Origin: Campylobacterales bacterium
Lineage (GTDB): Bacteria; Campylobacterota; Campylobacteria; Campylobacterales; QNZT01
DNA: 9,607 nt
Direction: 5' to 3'
NCBI GenBank assembly: GCA_027080605.1
Contig: JALWRO010000006.1
Span: 1-9,607 of the forward strand
The translations under genes were made by a program, and so were the position numbers. The notes below the pieces were generated by a model. It was not told where the DNA came from, did no database searches, and was given only the letters and a program-made list of their open reading frames with translations. Positions within the stretch are counted from its first letter, which is position 1; each line of letters starts with the position of its first letter. Below, piece by piece: positions 1 through 6,463 of the stretch.

Positions 1-1267
1 GTTTCAAAAGCCCCGCACCGAGTATCAGAAAGATCGCTCCGGTTACAAGCAGAATCTTTTTGTCGTTTCGGACGATAAAACTGCCGTAGTGAAAACGCTC
101 CAGAAAAGAGGTTTTTGCACGTTTTTTGGCAACAGCCACCTCTTTTTTCAGCAGCAAAAGTACCGCCGGCATCCAAAAGACACTGATCAAAAACGCCAGC
201 ACCGCACCCGAAGCCGTGGCGATTCCCAGCGTTCGTACCGGCACCACGTGGCTGATGCCAAGAGAAGCGAACCCGATCGCCGTAGTCAGGGATGTCAGAA
301 AAATCGGAAGCATGTTTTTCTGCATACTGAGAAATACCGCCTCTTTCGTATCTTTCCCCTCCCTGCGGTACATCAGCCAGACGATATAGACATGCACCGC
401 ATCGGCAATACCGATCGCAACAATAAAGACGGGAATATTTGCAGTAAAGTTGTTGAGCTTGTACCCCAGCAGCACCTGAATGGAGAGCACCGTCAAAAAG
501 GTCAGCACCACCACACCCATCGGAAGTAGCGCGCCACTGGGACGCCGGAAAAGGACAAACAACAATACCAGTACCGTCAAAATTACCAAAGGCGTAAACG
601 TCGAACCATCTCCCTGCGCGATGGTCACAAACGACGTGTTCAGCGGCGGACCGCCGTTGAGCCAGAATCTGTACCCCGTCTCTTTGCGAAGCGGCGCCAG
701 AATCTTTTCGATATCCGCCATGATCTCGAAACTTTTGTCCCCGTTGTCGTTGACTTTGGGTGTCAGTCTGGCGATGATCATCGTCGTCTTGCCGTCTTTT
801 GAGATGAATGACCCGACCATATCTCTGTCTTGAAGGGCAATCTCTCTGCGTTTTTGGAGATACTGCGAATCGGCGCCCTCGATATCCTGTATGAAATCCT
901 CTACCACGACATCATCTTTCTCCTCCGGATTGGCGTGAACATACTGAAAGTTCGTCAGCGAATCGACCCTGGCAATATGGTTCATCTGCCACAATTCCTG
1001 CGTGATGGTGTCGATCGTTTTGAGCGCCTTTTTGTTGAAGATACCCTCTTCGTCTTTGAACGCAACGGTGATGGCGGTATCGTTGCCAAACACTTTGCGA
1101 AATTCGTCATACTCTTTGAGTATCTTCGAATCCTCATCAAACCAGATACGATAATCCCCCTCAAACGCCAGATGCTTCAGATTGAGCGACAGCACCAGCA
1201 CGATCAGCGGTATCAAAACGGCAATCAGCCACTTAAAACGGTCTAAAAAATCGATATATTTCTTCAT
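1..1267 (-). CDS. RND superfamily (MMPL/HAE3-type) exporter, N-terminal 422 residues, cut by window edge
   Basis: Inner-membrane proton-driven exporter of the RND/MMPL type, probably moving a hydrophobic or lipid-like substrate towards the periplasm. Reading the minus strand from the ATG at 1267 gives an open frame to the window edge: MKKYIDFLDRFKWLIAVLIP and onward. Seen: a first membrane helix (about 13-30), a long periplasmic loop (about 31-224) and then a cluster of helices at about 225-240, 247-267, 276-298, 319-337 and 346-373. The motif VAIGIADAVH (283-292) matches the RND helix-4 signature. A charged cytoplasmic linker follows, then the start of a second membrane half (about 404-421). 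Family members run to about 750-800 residues, so roughly the second half lies left of the window. The start has AGGA 8 bases upstream and lies 9 bases after the stop of the beta-barrel gene. Last visible gene of the five-gene operon. The substrate is unknown. Confidence 0.9.
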   Translation of the reverse strand, partial: MKKYIDFLDRFKWLIAVLIPLIVLVLSLNLKHLAFEGDYRIWFDEDSKILKEYDEFRKVFGNDTAITVAFKDEEGIFNKKALKTIDTITQELWQMNHIARVDSLTNFQYVHANPEEKDDVVVEDFIQDIEGADSQYLQKRREIALQDRDMVGSFISKDGKTTMIIARLTPKVNDNGDKSFEIMADIEKILAPLRKETGYRFWLNGGPPLNTSFVTIAQGDGSTFTPLVILTVLVLLFVLFRRPSGALLPMGVVVLTFLTVLSIQVLLGYKLNNFTANIPVFIVAIGIADAVHVYIVWLMYRREGKDTKEAVFLSMQKNMLPIFLTSLTTAIGFASLGISHVVPVRTLGIATASGAVLAFLISVFWMPAVLLLLKKEVAVAKKRAKTSFLERFHYGSFIVRNDKKILLVTGAIFLILGAGLLK

Positions 1268-1276
1268 GAATTTTTC

Positions 1277-2452
1277 CTAAAAATAGTAACTGACAGCCAC
1301 TTTCAGATGGTCTGTTTTGCTAAAGAGCGAGTTTCTGGAGGGCGAGAGGTGCTGATACTGCACTTCGGTCTTGAACTTATCCAAAACCCTTGTATCGTAT
1401 TTGAGAAAGTAGATCTTCTCACTCTCATCCAGATCGAAATCGACCCCGGCGAGTATCTCCGAACTTGCGGTATCGTTAAACGAAAAACGCGCTCCCAGAT
1501 AGAGATCGTTTTGAAACAGTACCCCGAGTTCCCGGGTTGAAAACTTGGTATCGTTGAACTGTTCATAGCGGTAATACTCCAGCAGCAACCCCAGATCTTT
1601 TTTCTCCCAGACACCGTACAGCGTATGCTCCAGCCCGGCTCCAAAATGGAGATAATCGCTCACTTTCGTATCGTCACTGACCGCCCAGGCGGCTTCCGCT
1701 TTGTAGATCGTATCTTCATGCACATAGGTGGTATATCCCAGCAGCTTATTGACCCAGTAGGCGTGCTGACGCAGTTTGCCAAGCTTTCGGTCATAGGTAA
1801 AATAGCGCTGATCGTCATACCCCGCTTCGTAAATGAGAGCATAGTCAATCTGCACCTCCTCCCCCGATCCGCTGTATTTGACAAACAGTGAGGGGCGATG
1901 GTCATATTCGGTGATCAGATCGCTGTCGTACGGCAGCGGTAAAAAGTTGAAAACCGACTCTTCATCCTGAAACTTCTGATCCTCTTCATGAAGTCGGAGA
2001 ATCACGGCAAGCTCGGAGTTGTCGAAAAAGCGCGTCCACGCCACATTCCACGCACCCAGTTTCCTGTCGTAATCGAACGGATCGTCGAGGGTATCCTTGG
2101 TATTGAAGACATCAGCGATGTTATAGACCTCCAGCGCACCCCAGAAGAGAATATTGCGCCCGATCAAAAGTTCGGAGTTTTCAAAGTTGTGTTTATAGTA
2201 AAGCTCCTGAATATCGACATACCGTCGCTCGCTCTCCTCTTTGTCCCAGATACCTTTGAGATGGAGTTTGACCTCTCCGTCGCCGATCTCTTTTTTGGCT
2301 TCGACATCACCCCGAAAGGCAAACGTATCACTGCGCTTATCGGGCGGCGTATTTGAAAAGTAGTCATACTCGATACCCAGATTTCCTTTGTACGCAATCT
2401 CCCCCGCTCCAAGCAGAGAGGCGAGCAGAAGCGGTGCTATGAGCCGTTTCAT
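1277..2452 (-). CDS. Outer-membrane beta-barrel protein (DUF1302-like)
   Basis: A 391-residue exported protein. The N-terminus MKRLIAPLLLASLLGAGEIA is a signal peptide (KR, then a hydrophobic core, with cleavage probably near GAG/E). The rest is a run of amphipathic strands rich in Tyr, Trp and Phe with polar turns, and it ends in ...VSYYF; a C-terminal Phe is the usual Bam recognition signal of outer-membrane barrels. The segment LIGRNILFWGALEVYNIADV (about 96-115) resembles the 'GR..FWG....vlDv.NP' pattern of DUF1302-type barrels that often sit beside LolA-like and RND genes. The preceding gene stops at 2455-2457, giving TAGTGATG; GTG at 2455 would also be in frame. I prefer the ATG at 2452. 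No strong Shine-Dalgarno is visible, so translational coupling is likely. Proposed role: outer-membrane port or acceptor for whatever the RND exporter and LolA-like protein handle (inference). Confidence 0.8.
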   Translation of the reverse strand: MKRLIAPLLLASLLGAGEIAYKGNLGIEYDYFSNTPPDKRSDTFAFRGDVEAKKEIGDGEVKLHLKGIWDKEESERRYVDIQELYYKHNFENSELLIGRNILFWGALEVYNIADVFNTKDTLDDPFDYDRKLGAWNVAWTRFFDNSELAVILRLHEEDQKFQDEESVFNFLPLPYDSDLITEYDHRPSLFVKYSGSGEEVQIDYALIYEAGYDDQRYFTYDRKLGKLRQHAYWVNKLLGYTTYVHEDTIYKAEAAWAVSDDTKVSDYLHFGAGLEHTLYGVWEKKDLGLLLEYYRYEQFNDTKFSTRELGVLFQNDLYLGARFSFNDTASSEILAGVDFDLDESEKIYFLKYDTRVLDKFKTEVQYQHLSPSRNSLFSKTDHLKVAVSYYF

Positions 2453-2454
2453 CA

Positions 2455-3207
2455 CTACTGCTTCAGGATGCGTTTGCTGAAGTGCTTGTCCGTCAGCCCC
2501 GCCTTCACTTTGTCATCGACCCAGATCAGGATCGTCTCTTTGTCGTTCTGGTGATTCTTCATGTCAATCTTTCCAACTCTCCAGACACCGTCGATCTTCT
2601 TGTAGTCACTGAAGATAGCGGTTTTCAAAAGCGATTTCTTGCGGTCGTAGTACTCCACTTTTTGCACCAGAAAGGTATCTTTGTCCACCCAGGTAATCTG
2701 TTTGGTATACCCCGAAAGCCTGTCTTTGGGAATGCGCACCCCCTTGTAACAAGTTTTGTCACCGCACGGCACCTCTTCGACTTCACCCGGATAGGTGTAC
2801 TTCTCCACCTCCTGAGAGGAGATATCTTCGTAGCTGAATTCACTCCCCATAAACGAGCCCGTTTTATTACGCCCCGAAATCCGTTTGATCCGCTTGAGTG
2901 CGGGCAAGTAAAGCCACTGGTCATCATCTTTGTCGACATGCTGATAGGTCAAAAGCTTCGTTCCCTTTACATCTGCGGGAGAGAGAAACTCCATCAGCAT
3001 CTTGTCGCCACCCTCTTTCTCCAGCGTCGCCCCTTTCATGTCACGCACCGTTTTCTGACCGGCGCTGTTGATCATGACCATCTGCATTGTCGAAACCGAA
3101 CTCTCGAAACCACTCACCGCCGCATCGGACTTTTTCGCAATCTCCAGACCGCTCAGGGCAAACAGATTTGCCGCCAGCAAGCAACTTGCCAATACTATTT
3201 TGTTCAT
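2455..3207 (-). CDS. LolA-like outer membrane lipoprotein-sorting protein (PF17131-type)
   Basis: A 250-residue periplasmic protein with a signal peptide (MNKIVLASCLLAANLFA, likely cleaved after Ala17). LASC at 6-9 looks like a lipobox but sits too near the N-terminus to be one. The body fits the LolA-like half-barrel family: WLYLPALKRIKRISGRNK (about 98-115) followed by GSFMGSEFSYEDI is the hallmark stretch, with later strands ITWVDKDTFLVQKVEYYD and YKKIDGVWRVGKIDM. Cys148 and Cys153 could form a disulfide. In this family such proteins are repeatedly encoded beside MMPL/RND exporters and are thought to carry lipidic cargo through the periplasm; the cargo here is unknown. The start has AGGAG 9 bases upstream and lies 18 bases after the regulator stop. 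The stop overlaps the beginning of the barrel gene. Confidence 0.87.
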   Translation of the reverse strand: MNKIVLASCLLAANLFALSGLEIAKKSDAAVSGFESSVSTMQMVMINSAGQKTVRDMKGATLEKEGGDKMLMEFLSPADVKGTKLLTYQHVDKDDDQWLYLPALKRIKRISGRNKTGSFMGSEFSYEDISSQEVEKYTYPGEVEEVPCGDKTCYKGVRIPKDRLSGYTKQITWVDKDTFLVQKVEYYDRKKSLLKTAIFSDYKKIDGVWRVGKIDMKNHQNDKETILIWVDDKVKAGLTDKHFSKRILKQ

Positions 3208-3225
3208 AACTCTTTCTCCTCTGAT

Positions 3226-3504
3226 TTAATTTTCTTCAATAAACGCTTTCAGTTGCGCAATATAGTTTTTAAACGCTTCCCTGCCCGTTTCGGTGATATG
3301 TACCGTCGTTTTGGGACGCTTCCCCTCGAAACGCTTTTCTATCCGCACATACCCCGCCTTCTCCAGCTTCGCCAGATGACTGGAGAGATTTCCGTCGGTC
3401 ACTTCCAGATACTCTTTGAGCGCCTTAAAGGGCAACTCCTCATTGGCAATCAAAAGCGACATCAGTCTTGACCGCACATCCTGATGCAAAAGGGGATCGA
3501 ACAC
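3226..3504 (-). CDS. Winged-helix transcriptional regulator (HTH_34 / ArsR-MarR-like), GTG start
   Basis: A 92-residue DNA-binding protein made of little more than one winged helix. Helices cover about 5-22 (LLHQDVRSRLMSLLIANEEL), 25-33 (FKALKEYLE) and the recognition helix 35-49 (TDGNLSSHLAKLEKA). The wing is GYVRIEKRFEGKRPKTTVHI, and a final helix (TETGREAFKNYIAQLKAF) would give the dimer contact. The start is GTG, not ATG. It overlaps the upstream stop by one base (TAGTG) and is preceded by AAGGAAG, so it is translationally coupled to the membrane-protein gene. Family members of this size usually act as homodimers on short inverted repeats. The one perfect inverted repeat at the operon promoter (4158-4176) is the natural target, which makes autorepression the likely logic (inference). 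No ligand-binding domain or metal-binding Cys cluster is visible. Confidence 0.9.
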   Translation of the reverse strand: MFDPLLHQDVRSRLMSLLIANEELPFKALKEYLEVTDGNLSSHLAKLEKAGYVRIEKRFEGKRPKTTVHITETGREAFKNYIAQLKAFIEEN

Positions 3505-4139
3505 TATGCTTCCTTTTTGAGTTTAATCGCCATTAAAACCGGTACGACACCCAATACCGCGAAACTAACCCCCTGTGCAAAGTAGAAAAAGGCGGAATCA
3601 ATACTCCCGGGATCGTTTATGAAGCAACCGACTGTCAGCAATACAATACCCGCACCCATCGATAGATAACCGGCAAACGTAAAGAGCCGGATATTGAGCA
3701 CATACCCCACTACAAAATGCCCAAACCCGCACAGAAACATCCACAACATAAACAGCGGAACGATCAAATCCTGTTTTGCCAGAAATGCCGACATCACCAC
3801 GGCAAACACCGTCAGCAGTGTAAAAGTCGAAACGATAAACCTCTGTTTTCGCGTACAGTTGTCGATATCGTAATCTTCATTGACTCTCTTTGTCAAAAAC
3901 GCTTCAATCACAAACCCCGCACCCATCATGAAGAGAGAAAAAAGTGTTCCCTGCAGCACAGACGTTTTCATCAAAGGGGGCATAACAAATGTCATAATCG
4001 AAGCGATCACTCCCCACACAATCAGTGCGTTGTAGTTATAGGGGAAAAAAGAATCCTGATCTACTAAAGCCGATTTGATCGCATCCAGATGTGCCAAAGC
4101 TTCTTTTCTATGAAGCGCTTTTTGCTGCTCATCCTCCAT
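3504..4139 (-). CDS. Six-helix integral membrane protein, partner of the winged-helix regulator
   Basis: A 211-residue protein not recognised as a named family. The first ~37 residues are polar and helical (MEDEQQKALHRKEALAHLDA), probably cytoplasmic. Six hydrophobic segments follow at about 39-57, 62-82, 102-122, 126-148, 153-175 and 185-206, and the protein ends in LKKEA. No catalytic motif is visible. It is the first gene of the operon: strong AAGGAG 5 bases before the ATG, under the promoter at 4175-4202. Its stop overlaps the GTG of the regulator gene by one base, so the two proteins are made together. A membrane protein coupled this tightly to a one-domain regulator could be a sensor, an anti-regulator or a membrane-stress target; that is inference only. 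Confidence 0.8.
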   Translation of the reverse strand: MEDEQQKALHRKEALAHLDAIKSALVDQDSFFPYNYNALIVWGVIASIMTFVMPPLMKTSVLQGTLFSLFMMGAGFVIEAFLTKRVNEDYDIDNCTRKQRFIVSTFTLLTVFAVVMSAFLAKQDLIVPLFMLWMFLCGFGHFVVGYVLNIRLFTFAGYLSMGAGIVLLTVGCFINDPGSIDSAFFYFAQGVSFAVLGVVPVLMAIKLKKEA

Positions 4140-4157
4140 TTATTCTCCTTTGCAAAT

Positions 4158-4176
4158 TACTTTGTAATGCAAAGTA
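4158..4176. promoter_or_regulatory. Candidate operator, 7-bp perfect inverted repeat
   Basis: TACTTTG-TAATG-CAAAGTA: perfect 7-bp arms with a 5-bp centre. It overlaps the likely -10 of the operon promoter by two bases and covers the expected transcription start. The flanks add partial symmetry (TTTGCAAA-like half on the left). The position is right for repression by the winged-helix regulator encoded second in the same operon. Confidence 0.6.
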
Positions 4177-4202
4177 TATAATAATTAGTCTCTGTTTGTC
4201 AA
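4175..4202 (-). promoter_or_regulatory. Sigma70-type promoter of the five-gene export operon
   Basis: On the minus strand, TTGACA (4197-4202), a 16-base spacer and TATATA (4175-4180). TATACT two bases further downstream, with an 18-base spacer, is an alternative -10. It lies about 35 bases upstream of the strong AAGGAG/ATG of the membrane-protein gene. Confidence 0.7.
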
Positions 4203-4294
4203 GAAGAGGGGAGACTCACAGAGGCCTGACATTGCTGGATGAACTGGATTAAAGTCTGTAAAAGAGGGGAGAGAAACAGGAAGTATCTACCTGC

Positions 4295-4831
4295 TCAGAT
4301 ATTTTCAAATACTTCTGCGACGGAGATAGAGGCATCGAGACACCCGACTGGCATCTCCTCTTCGATGCCAAACCCCTGGATGTAATAGTAACGACCATTG
4401 TCAAGTTCATACTTGTCGACGATTTTAAGCGTCGTATCGACGAGAAAATACTCTCTGATTCCAAACCGCTCATAGAGCTCTTTTTTGACACTTTTGTCTT
4501 TGTGCGCAGTCGAATCTGAAAGCACTTCGAAGATGGCGCAGGGGATGTTTTCATCTTCACAGAAAAGCATCACATCCGGTTGTACAACGTTTTGATCCGA
4601 TCCGTTGAAGAGTTTTAGATCGTAGGGTGCGATGCGTGGCAGACAACGCTCTTTCTCTTTGGAAAGATTTTTCAGGATAAAAAATATATTTCCGACAGTA
4701 TCCTGATGCGCGGCGCTGGCACCGGCTATCATGTAAATCCTGCCGTCGATCAGCTCCACCCGCTCTTTGGTCGTGCGGTCGATGTCGAGATAGTCTTCGT
4801 AGGTATAATTTTCGAGTTTTACAGCTTCCAT
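4295..4831 (-). CDS. Uma2 family (DUF820) PD-(D/E)XK nuclease-fold protein, copy 1
   Basis: A 178-residue protein of the Uma2/DUF820 family, restriction-endonuclease-like fold with mostly unknown function. Family marks seen: N-terminal MEAVKLENYTYEDYLDID, ERVELIDGRIYMIAGAS (about 23-39), QPDVMLF (84-90) and IFEVLSDSTAHKDKSVKKELYERFGIREYFLVD (about 100-132 in segments). Asp86 and Glu102 are the expected active-site acids. I chose the ATG at 4831 over an in-frame ATG at 4903 because the family domain begins there, the second Uma2 copy starts the same way (M-x-AVKLE), and the upstream extension crosses the repeat. There is no Shine-Dalgarno. The -10 ends 6 bases before the ATG, so the mRNA may be leaderless. 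First unit of the array; left of its stop there are ~90 bases with no gene. Confidence 0.85.
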   Translation of the reverse strand: MEAVKLENYTYEDYLDIDRTTKERVELIDGRIYMIAGASAAHQDTVGNIFFILKNLSKEKERCLPRIAPYDLKLFNGSDQNVVQPDVMLFCEDENIPCAIFEVLSDSTAHKDKSVKKELYERFGIREYFLVDTTLKIVDKYELDNGRYYYIQGFGIEEEMPVGCLDASISVAEVFENI

Positions 4832-4837
4832 GGTGCA

Positions 4838-4867
4838 ATTGTACCATATATGTTGAAATTTCGTAAA
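4838..4867 (-). promoter_or_regulatory. Promoter of Uma2 copy 1, giving a possibly leaderless mRNA
   Basis: Minus strand: TTTACG (4862-4867), an 18-base spacer and TACAAT (4838-4843), with TG just upstream of the -10 (TGG-TACAAT). The -35 lies inside repeat R1. The seventh base after the -10 is the A of the start codon, so transcription may begin at the ATG. Confidence 0.5.
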
Positions 4868-4890
4868 TCTGCAAACCTCCGACCCACACC
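4856..4890 (+). repeat. Array repeat R1
   Basis: Contains GCAAACCTCCGACCCACACC (4871-4890), a match to the array consensus. It extends left through AAATTTCGTAA, so R1 and R2 share 29 of 35 positions. It sits between divergently transcribed Uma2 copy 1 and HepT. Confidence 0.85.
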
Positions 4891-4892
4891 AG

Positions 4893-4923
4893 TTGGAGTG
4901 CATTTATCCACGTATGTTATAAT
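4893..4923 (+). promoter_or_regulatory. Promoter of the hepT-mntA pair (extended -10)
   Basis: TGTTATAAT (TATAAT at 4918-4923) is an extended -10. The best -35 is the weak TTGGAG (4893-4898) with a long 19-base spacer. It starts 3 bases after repeat R1. The same nine-base TGTTATAAT element precedes the ATPase gene at 7790-7798. Confidence 0.55.
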
Positions 4924-4948
4924 GCTCCGAAAAAACGCAGGTGTGATG

Positions 4949-5356
4949 ATGCAGGATATTCGATGGAAGCAGCGTTTTTCGAACTATCAAAAAGCTCTTC
5001 TCAGACTGGAGGAAGCGGTTATGCTTTCACAAACCAGAGAGTTGAGCTATCTCGAAAAGCAGGGATTTATTCAGGCATTTGAGTTTACTTTTGAACTGAG
5101 CTGGAAGACATTGAAAGACTTTCTCCTGTTTCATGGAAACGGAACCGATCTGTATGGCTCGAGAGATGTTTTTCGTCAGGCTTTTTCACTTGGTATTATC
5201 AGTGACGGAGAGGTGTGGATGCAGATGATCAAAAGCCGCAATCTCACTTCGCATATCTACGATGAAAAGGTGATCGACGAAATTATCACACTGATCCGGG
5301 ATGCCTATTTCGACAGATTTGCAGAGCTTCAGAAAAAACTCGCAAAAGAGCAGTGA
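4949..5356 (+). CDS. hepT: HEPN-domain toxin HepT (HI0074 / NTase substrate-binding family)
   Basis: A 135-residue all-helical HEPN protein, the toxin half of a HEPN-MNT (type VII) toxin-antitoxin pair. HEPN toxins are metal-independent RNases with an R-X4-6-H site. Here SRNLTSHIYDE gives Arg97, His102 and Tyr104, an exact RX4HXY motif; in characterised HepT the Tyr of this motif is AMPylated by MntA to silence the toxin. The stretch GFIQAFEFTFELSWKTLKDFL (about 39-59, in two helices) is typical of the HI0074 subfamily. I chose the ATG at 4949 because AGGTG lies 5 bases upstream; the ATG at 4946 is only 2 bases from it. In-frame starts further upstream precede the expected transcript. The stop TGA overlaps the mntA ATG (TGATG), so the genes are co-translated. 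Some HI0074-like pairs have not been shown to be toxic, so toxicity here is predicted, not seen. Confidence 0.88.
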   Translation: MQDIRWKQRFSNYQKALLRLEEAVMLSQTRELSYLEKQGFIQAFEFTFELSWKTLKDFLLFHGNGTDLYGSRDVFRQAFSLGIISDGEVWMQMIKSRNLTSHIYDEKVIDEIITLIRDAYFDRFAELQKKLAKEQ

Positions 5357-5694
5357 TGTACGGTCTGAGAGACGATATGGTCGTAAAGCTGAGAGAGGTC
5401 TTCTCCTCATTTGACCAGGTACACAAAGTGATCCTCTTCGGCTCCCGGGCCAAAGGTGATTATCATGAAGGGTCCGATATAGACTTTGCGATTATCGGTG
5501 ACGGGATAGATCTGTCGCTTTTACACAGGATAGAGCTTGAGACTGACAGACTATATCTTCCCTATCAAGTTGACCTGATCGATTATCAACATATCACGAA
5601 CGAAGATCTCAAAGCGCATATAGAGAGAGTAGGGAAACTGTTTTTCGAAAAAGAACAGCATCAAAGTAAATTTCGTAAGTCAGTAAACCTCTGA
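5356..5694 (+). CDS. mntA: MNT-domain nucleotidyltransferase antitoxin MntA
   Basis: A 112-residue minimal nucleotidyltransferase. GSRAKGDYHEGSDID (29-43) is a perfect GS-X10-DXD motif: Gly29-Ser30, Asp41 and Asp43. The third acid is probably Asp73 in QVDLIDY. The enzyme would transfer AMP from ATP to the Tyr of HepT. The ATG at 5356 overlaps the hepT TGA by one base; GTG at 5353 is also in frame. I see no strong ribosome site, which fits coupling. The last eight residues (KFRKSVNL) and the stop codon are encoded by repeat R2: TGA is the middle of CTCTGACCC. The tail is therefore probably not part of the ancestral protein but acquired with the repeat. Confidence 0.88.
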   Translation: MYGLRDDMVVKLREVFSSFDQVHKVILFGSRAKGDYHEGSDIDFAIIGDGIDLSLLHRIELETDRLYLPYQVDLIDYQHITNEDLKAHIERVGKLFFEKEQHQSKFRKSVNL

Positions 5695-5702
5695 CCCGCA
5701 CT
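5668..5702 (+). repeat. Array repeat R2
   Basis: Core AGTAAACCTCTGACCCGCAC (5682-5701), with AAATTTCGTAAG to the left shared with R1. It overlaps the 3' ends of two convergent genes: mntA stops inside it at 5692-5694, and the PIN toxin stop begins at 5701-5703. It also happens to contain GTCAG-N7-CTGAC, a small inverted repeat not conserved in the other copies. Confidence 0.85.
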
Positions 5703-6099
5703 ATGAGATAGTTTTAACGGTATCGATTCCGTAATCATAAAACTTTTTATCATTGGTTATGACCGTAGTGCAACCGCTCTTTTGGGCACACAAGCATTGT
5801 AAAATATCCTCCAGATCTTTCTTCTCACGGAGTGCTATATCTGTCGCCTCTTTGATCGTATCTGTACCAAATGTCAAAACAGTCCAGTCTACCAAAACAA
5901 GCTCTCTGATAAAGCTCAGTGCATTTTCTTTGTCATCCAAAATATAGTACAGCGTCGTGATCATATCTTCGCTGATGCAGATCTCATTCTGTTTCTCTAT
6001 GAGTTGTTCTAACATTTTTACAGAAGAGGAGTGTTTTTTCCGGCTGCTGTCGATGATATCCGCGACAATATTGGTATCCAAAAAGACGCTATTTGTCAC
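5701..6099 (-). CDS. PIN-domain toxin (VapC-like), GTG start
   Basis: A 132-residue PIN ribonuclease domain, full length. Acidic residues expected to bind Mg2+ are visible: Asp8 in VFLDTNI, Glu44 in ISEDMITT, Asp95 or Asp98 in KKDLEDILQ and Asp117 in VITNDKKF. PIN toxins of TA pairs cut RNA, often tRNA or rRNA; the target here is unknown. The start is GTG at 6099: the first strand of the fold (SVFLDTNIV) begins three codons later, so no later start can be right. The frame overlaps the end of the upstream antitoxin gene by 11 bases, and a GAGGGA stretch lies about 10 bases upstream. The stop TAG is directly at the end of repeat R2 and convergent with mntA six bases away. Confidence 0.85.
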   Translation of the reverse strand: MTNSVFLDTNIVADIIDSSRKKHSSSVKMLEQLIEKQNEICISEDMITTLYYILDDKENALSFIRELVLVDWTVLTFGTDTIKEATDIALREKKDLEDILQCLCAQKSGCTTVITNDKKFYDYGIDTVKTIS

Positions 6100-6385
6100 T
6101 ATACTTTTCCCTCGCGACTTTACGACGTATCTCGCTTGAAGAGAGATCGTTAAATCTATCCTGCACTTTGTTGCTTCCGATAAATTTTTTGAGTCTGTTT
6201 AGTTTCTCTTCTCTCTCTTTTGCCAGCTTTTCTTCTAAAATCTGTTTCATCTCCTGCGCATATTTGGGTGAGATGAAGAGACCTTTGTATTCGTGCGTTC
6301 TTTTATCTTCGATCTCCACATAATCATACTCTTCGAGGAGAGATGCATTTCGAACCAAGTCCCGTATTCCTATCACTTTTGTCAT
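6089..6385 (-). CDS. Antitoxin of the PIN toxin, possibly Phd/YefM-like
   Basis: A 98-residue protein directly upstream of, and overlapping by 11 bases, the PIN toxin, the classic antitoxin position. The N-terminal part (IGIRDLVRNASLLEEYDYVEI, then a strand ending GLFISPKYAQEMKQIL) resembles the Phd/YefM pattern of a strand, short helix, strand and 'vl-isp-eya' helix, but the match is weak. The second half is highly charged and helical (EEKLAKEREEKLNRLKKF), as expected for a toxin-wrapping tail. I chose the ATG at 6385 because AAGGGG lies 5 bases upstream and a good promoter precedes it; an in-frame upstream ATG at 6565 would read through repeat R3 and the neighbouring gene. Assignment to a named antitoxin family is uncertain. 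Confidence 0.75.
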   Translation of the reverse strand: MTKVIGIRDLVRNASLLEEYDYVEIEDKRTHEYKGLFISPKYAQEMKQILEEKLAKEREEKLNRLKKFIGSNKVQDRFNDLSSSEIRRKVAREKYSDK

Positions 6386-6412
6386 CACCACCCCTTTGTT
6401 GTCTTTGTTGTT

Positions 6413-6441
6413 ATTGTAGCATATTGTAAAGATGTTATCAA
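6413..6441 (-). promoter_or_regulatory. Promoter of the antitoxin-PIN unit
   Basis: Minus strand: TTGATA (6436-6441), a 17-base spacer and TACAAT (6413-6418), with TG at the extended position. The -35 touches the left edge of repeat R3. Confidence 0.65.
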
Positions 6442-6463
6442 AAGTAAACCTCCGACCCGCACT
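6440..6463 (+). repeat. Array repeat R3
   Basis: AAAAG then TAAACCTCCGACCCGCACT; a perfect match to the array consensus. The stop codon of Uma2 copy 2 (minus strand, 6462-6464) overlaps its last two bases. Confidence 0.85.

Noticed and set aside
89..1246. Several plus-strand open frames across 89-1246
   Set aside because: They are antisense to the RND exporter frame, which is continuous on the minus strand with clear membrane helices and the RND helix-4 motif; the plus-strand products are low-complexity and resemble nothing.
2896..2912. GAGTGCGGGCAAGTAAAG as an inverted copy of the array repeat
   Set aside because: It lies inside the conserved LolA-like coding region and lacks the GGTCGGAGG centre, so it is a chance partial match.
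2482..3207. LASC near the N-terminus of the LolA-like protein as a lipobox
   Set aside because: The Cys is residue 9, too close to the N-terminus for a lipoprotein signal; a normal cleavage site after Ala17 fits better.
2482..3471. Long plus-strand open frame of 329 codons
   Set aside because: It is antisense to the LolA-like and regulator genes, both of which have family motifs, ribosome sites and operon spacing. Its composition (many His, Phe, Leu) is typical of a shadow frame.
4205..4272. Direct repeat AGAGGGGAGA at 4205-4214 and 4263-4272
   Set aside because: Only 10 bp, purine-rich and unique to the gap before Uma2 copy 1; it does not match the array repeat and could be chance. It might mark the left boundary of the array, but there is no supporting evidence.
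4706..4948. In-frame N-terminal extension of HepT
   Set aside because: It would run through Uma2 copy 1 antisense, repeat R1 and the hepT promoter; the HEPN domain begins at the ATG at 4949, which has a ribosome site.
5679..5695. GTCAG-N7-CTGAC hairpin in R2 as a conserved structural element or terminator
   Set aside because: The left arm is not kept in R1, R3, R4 or R5, the stem is only 5 bp and no T-run follows.
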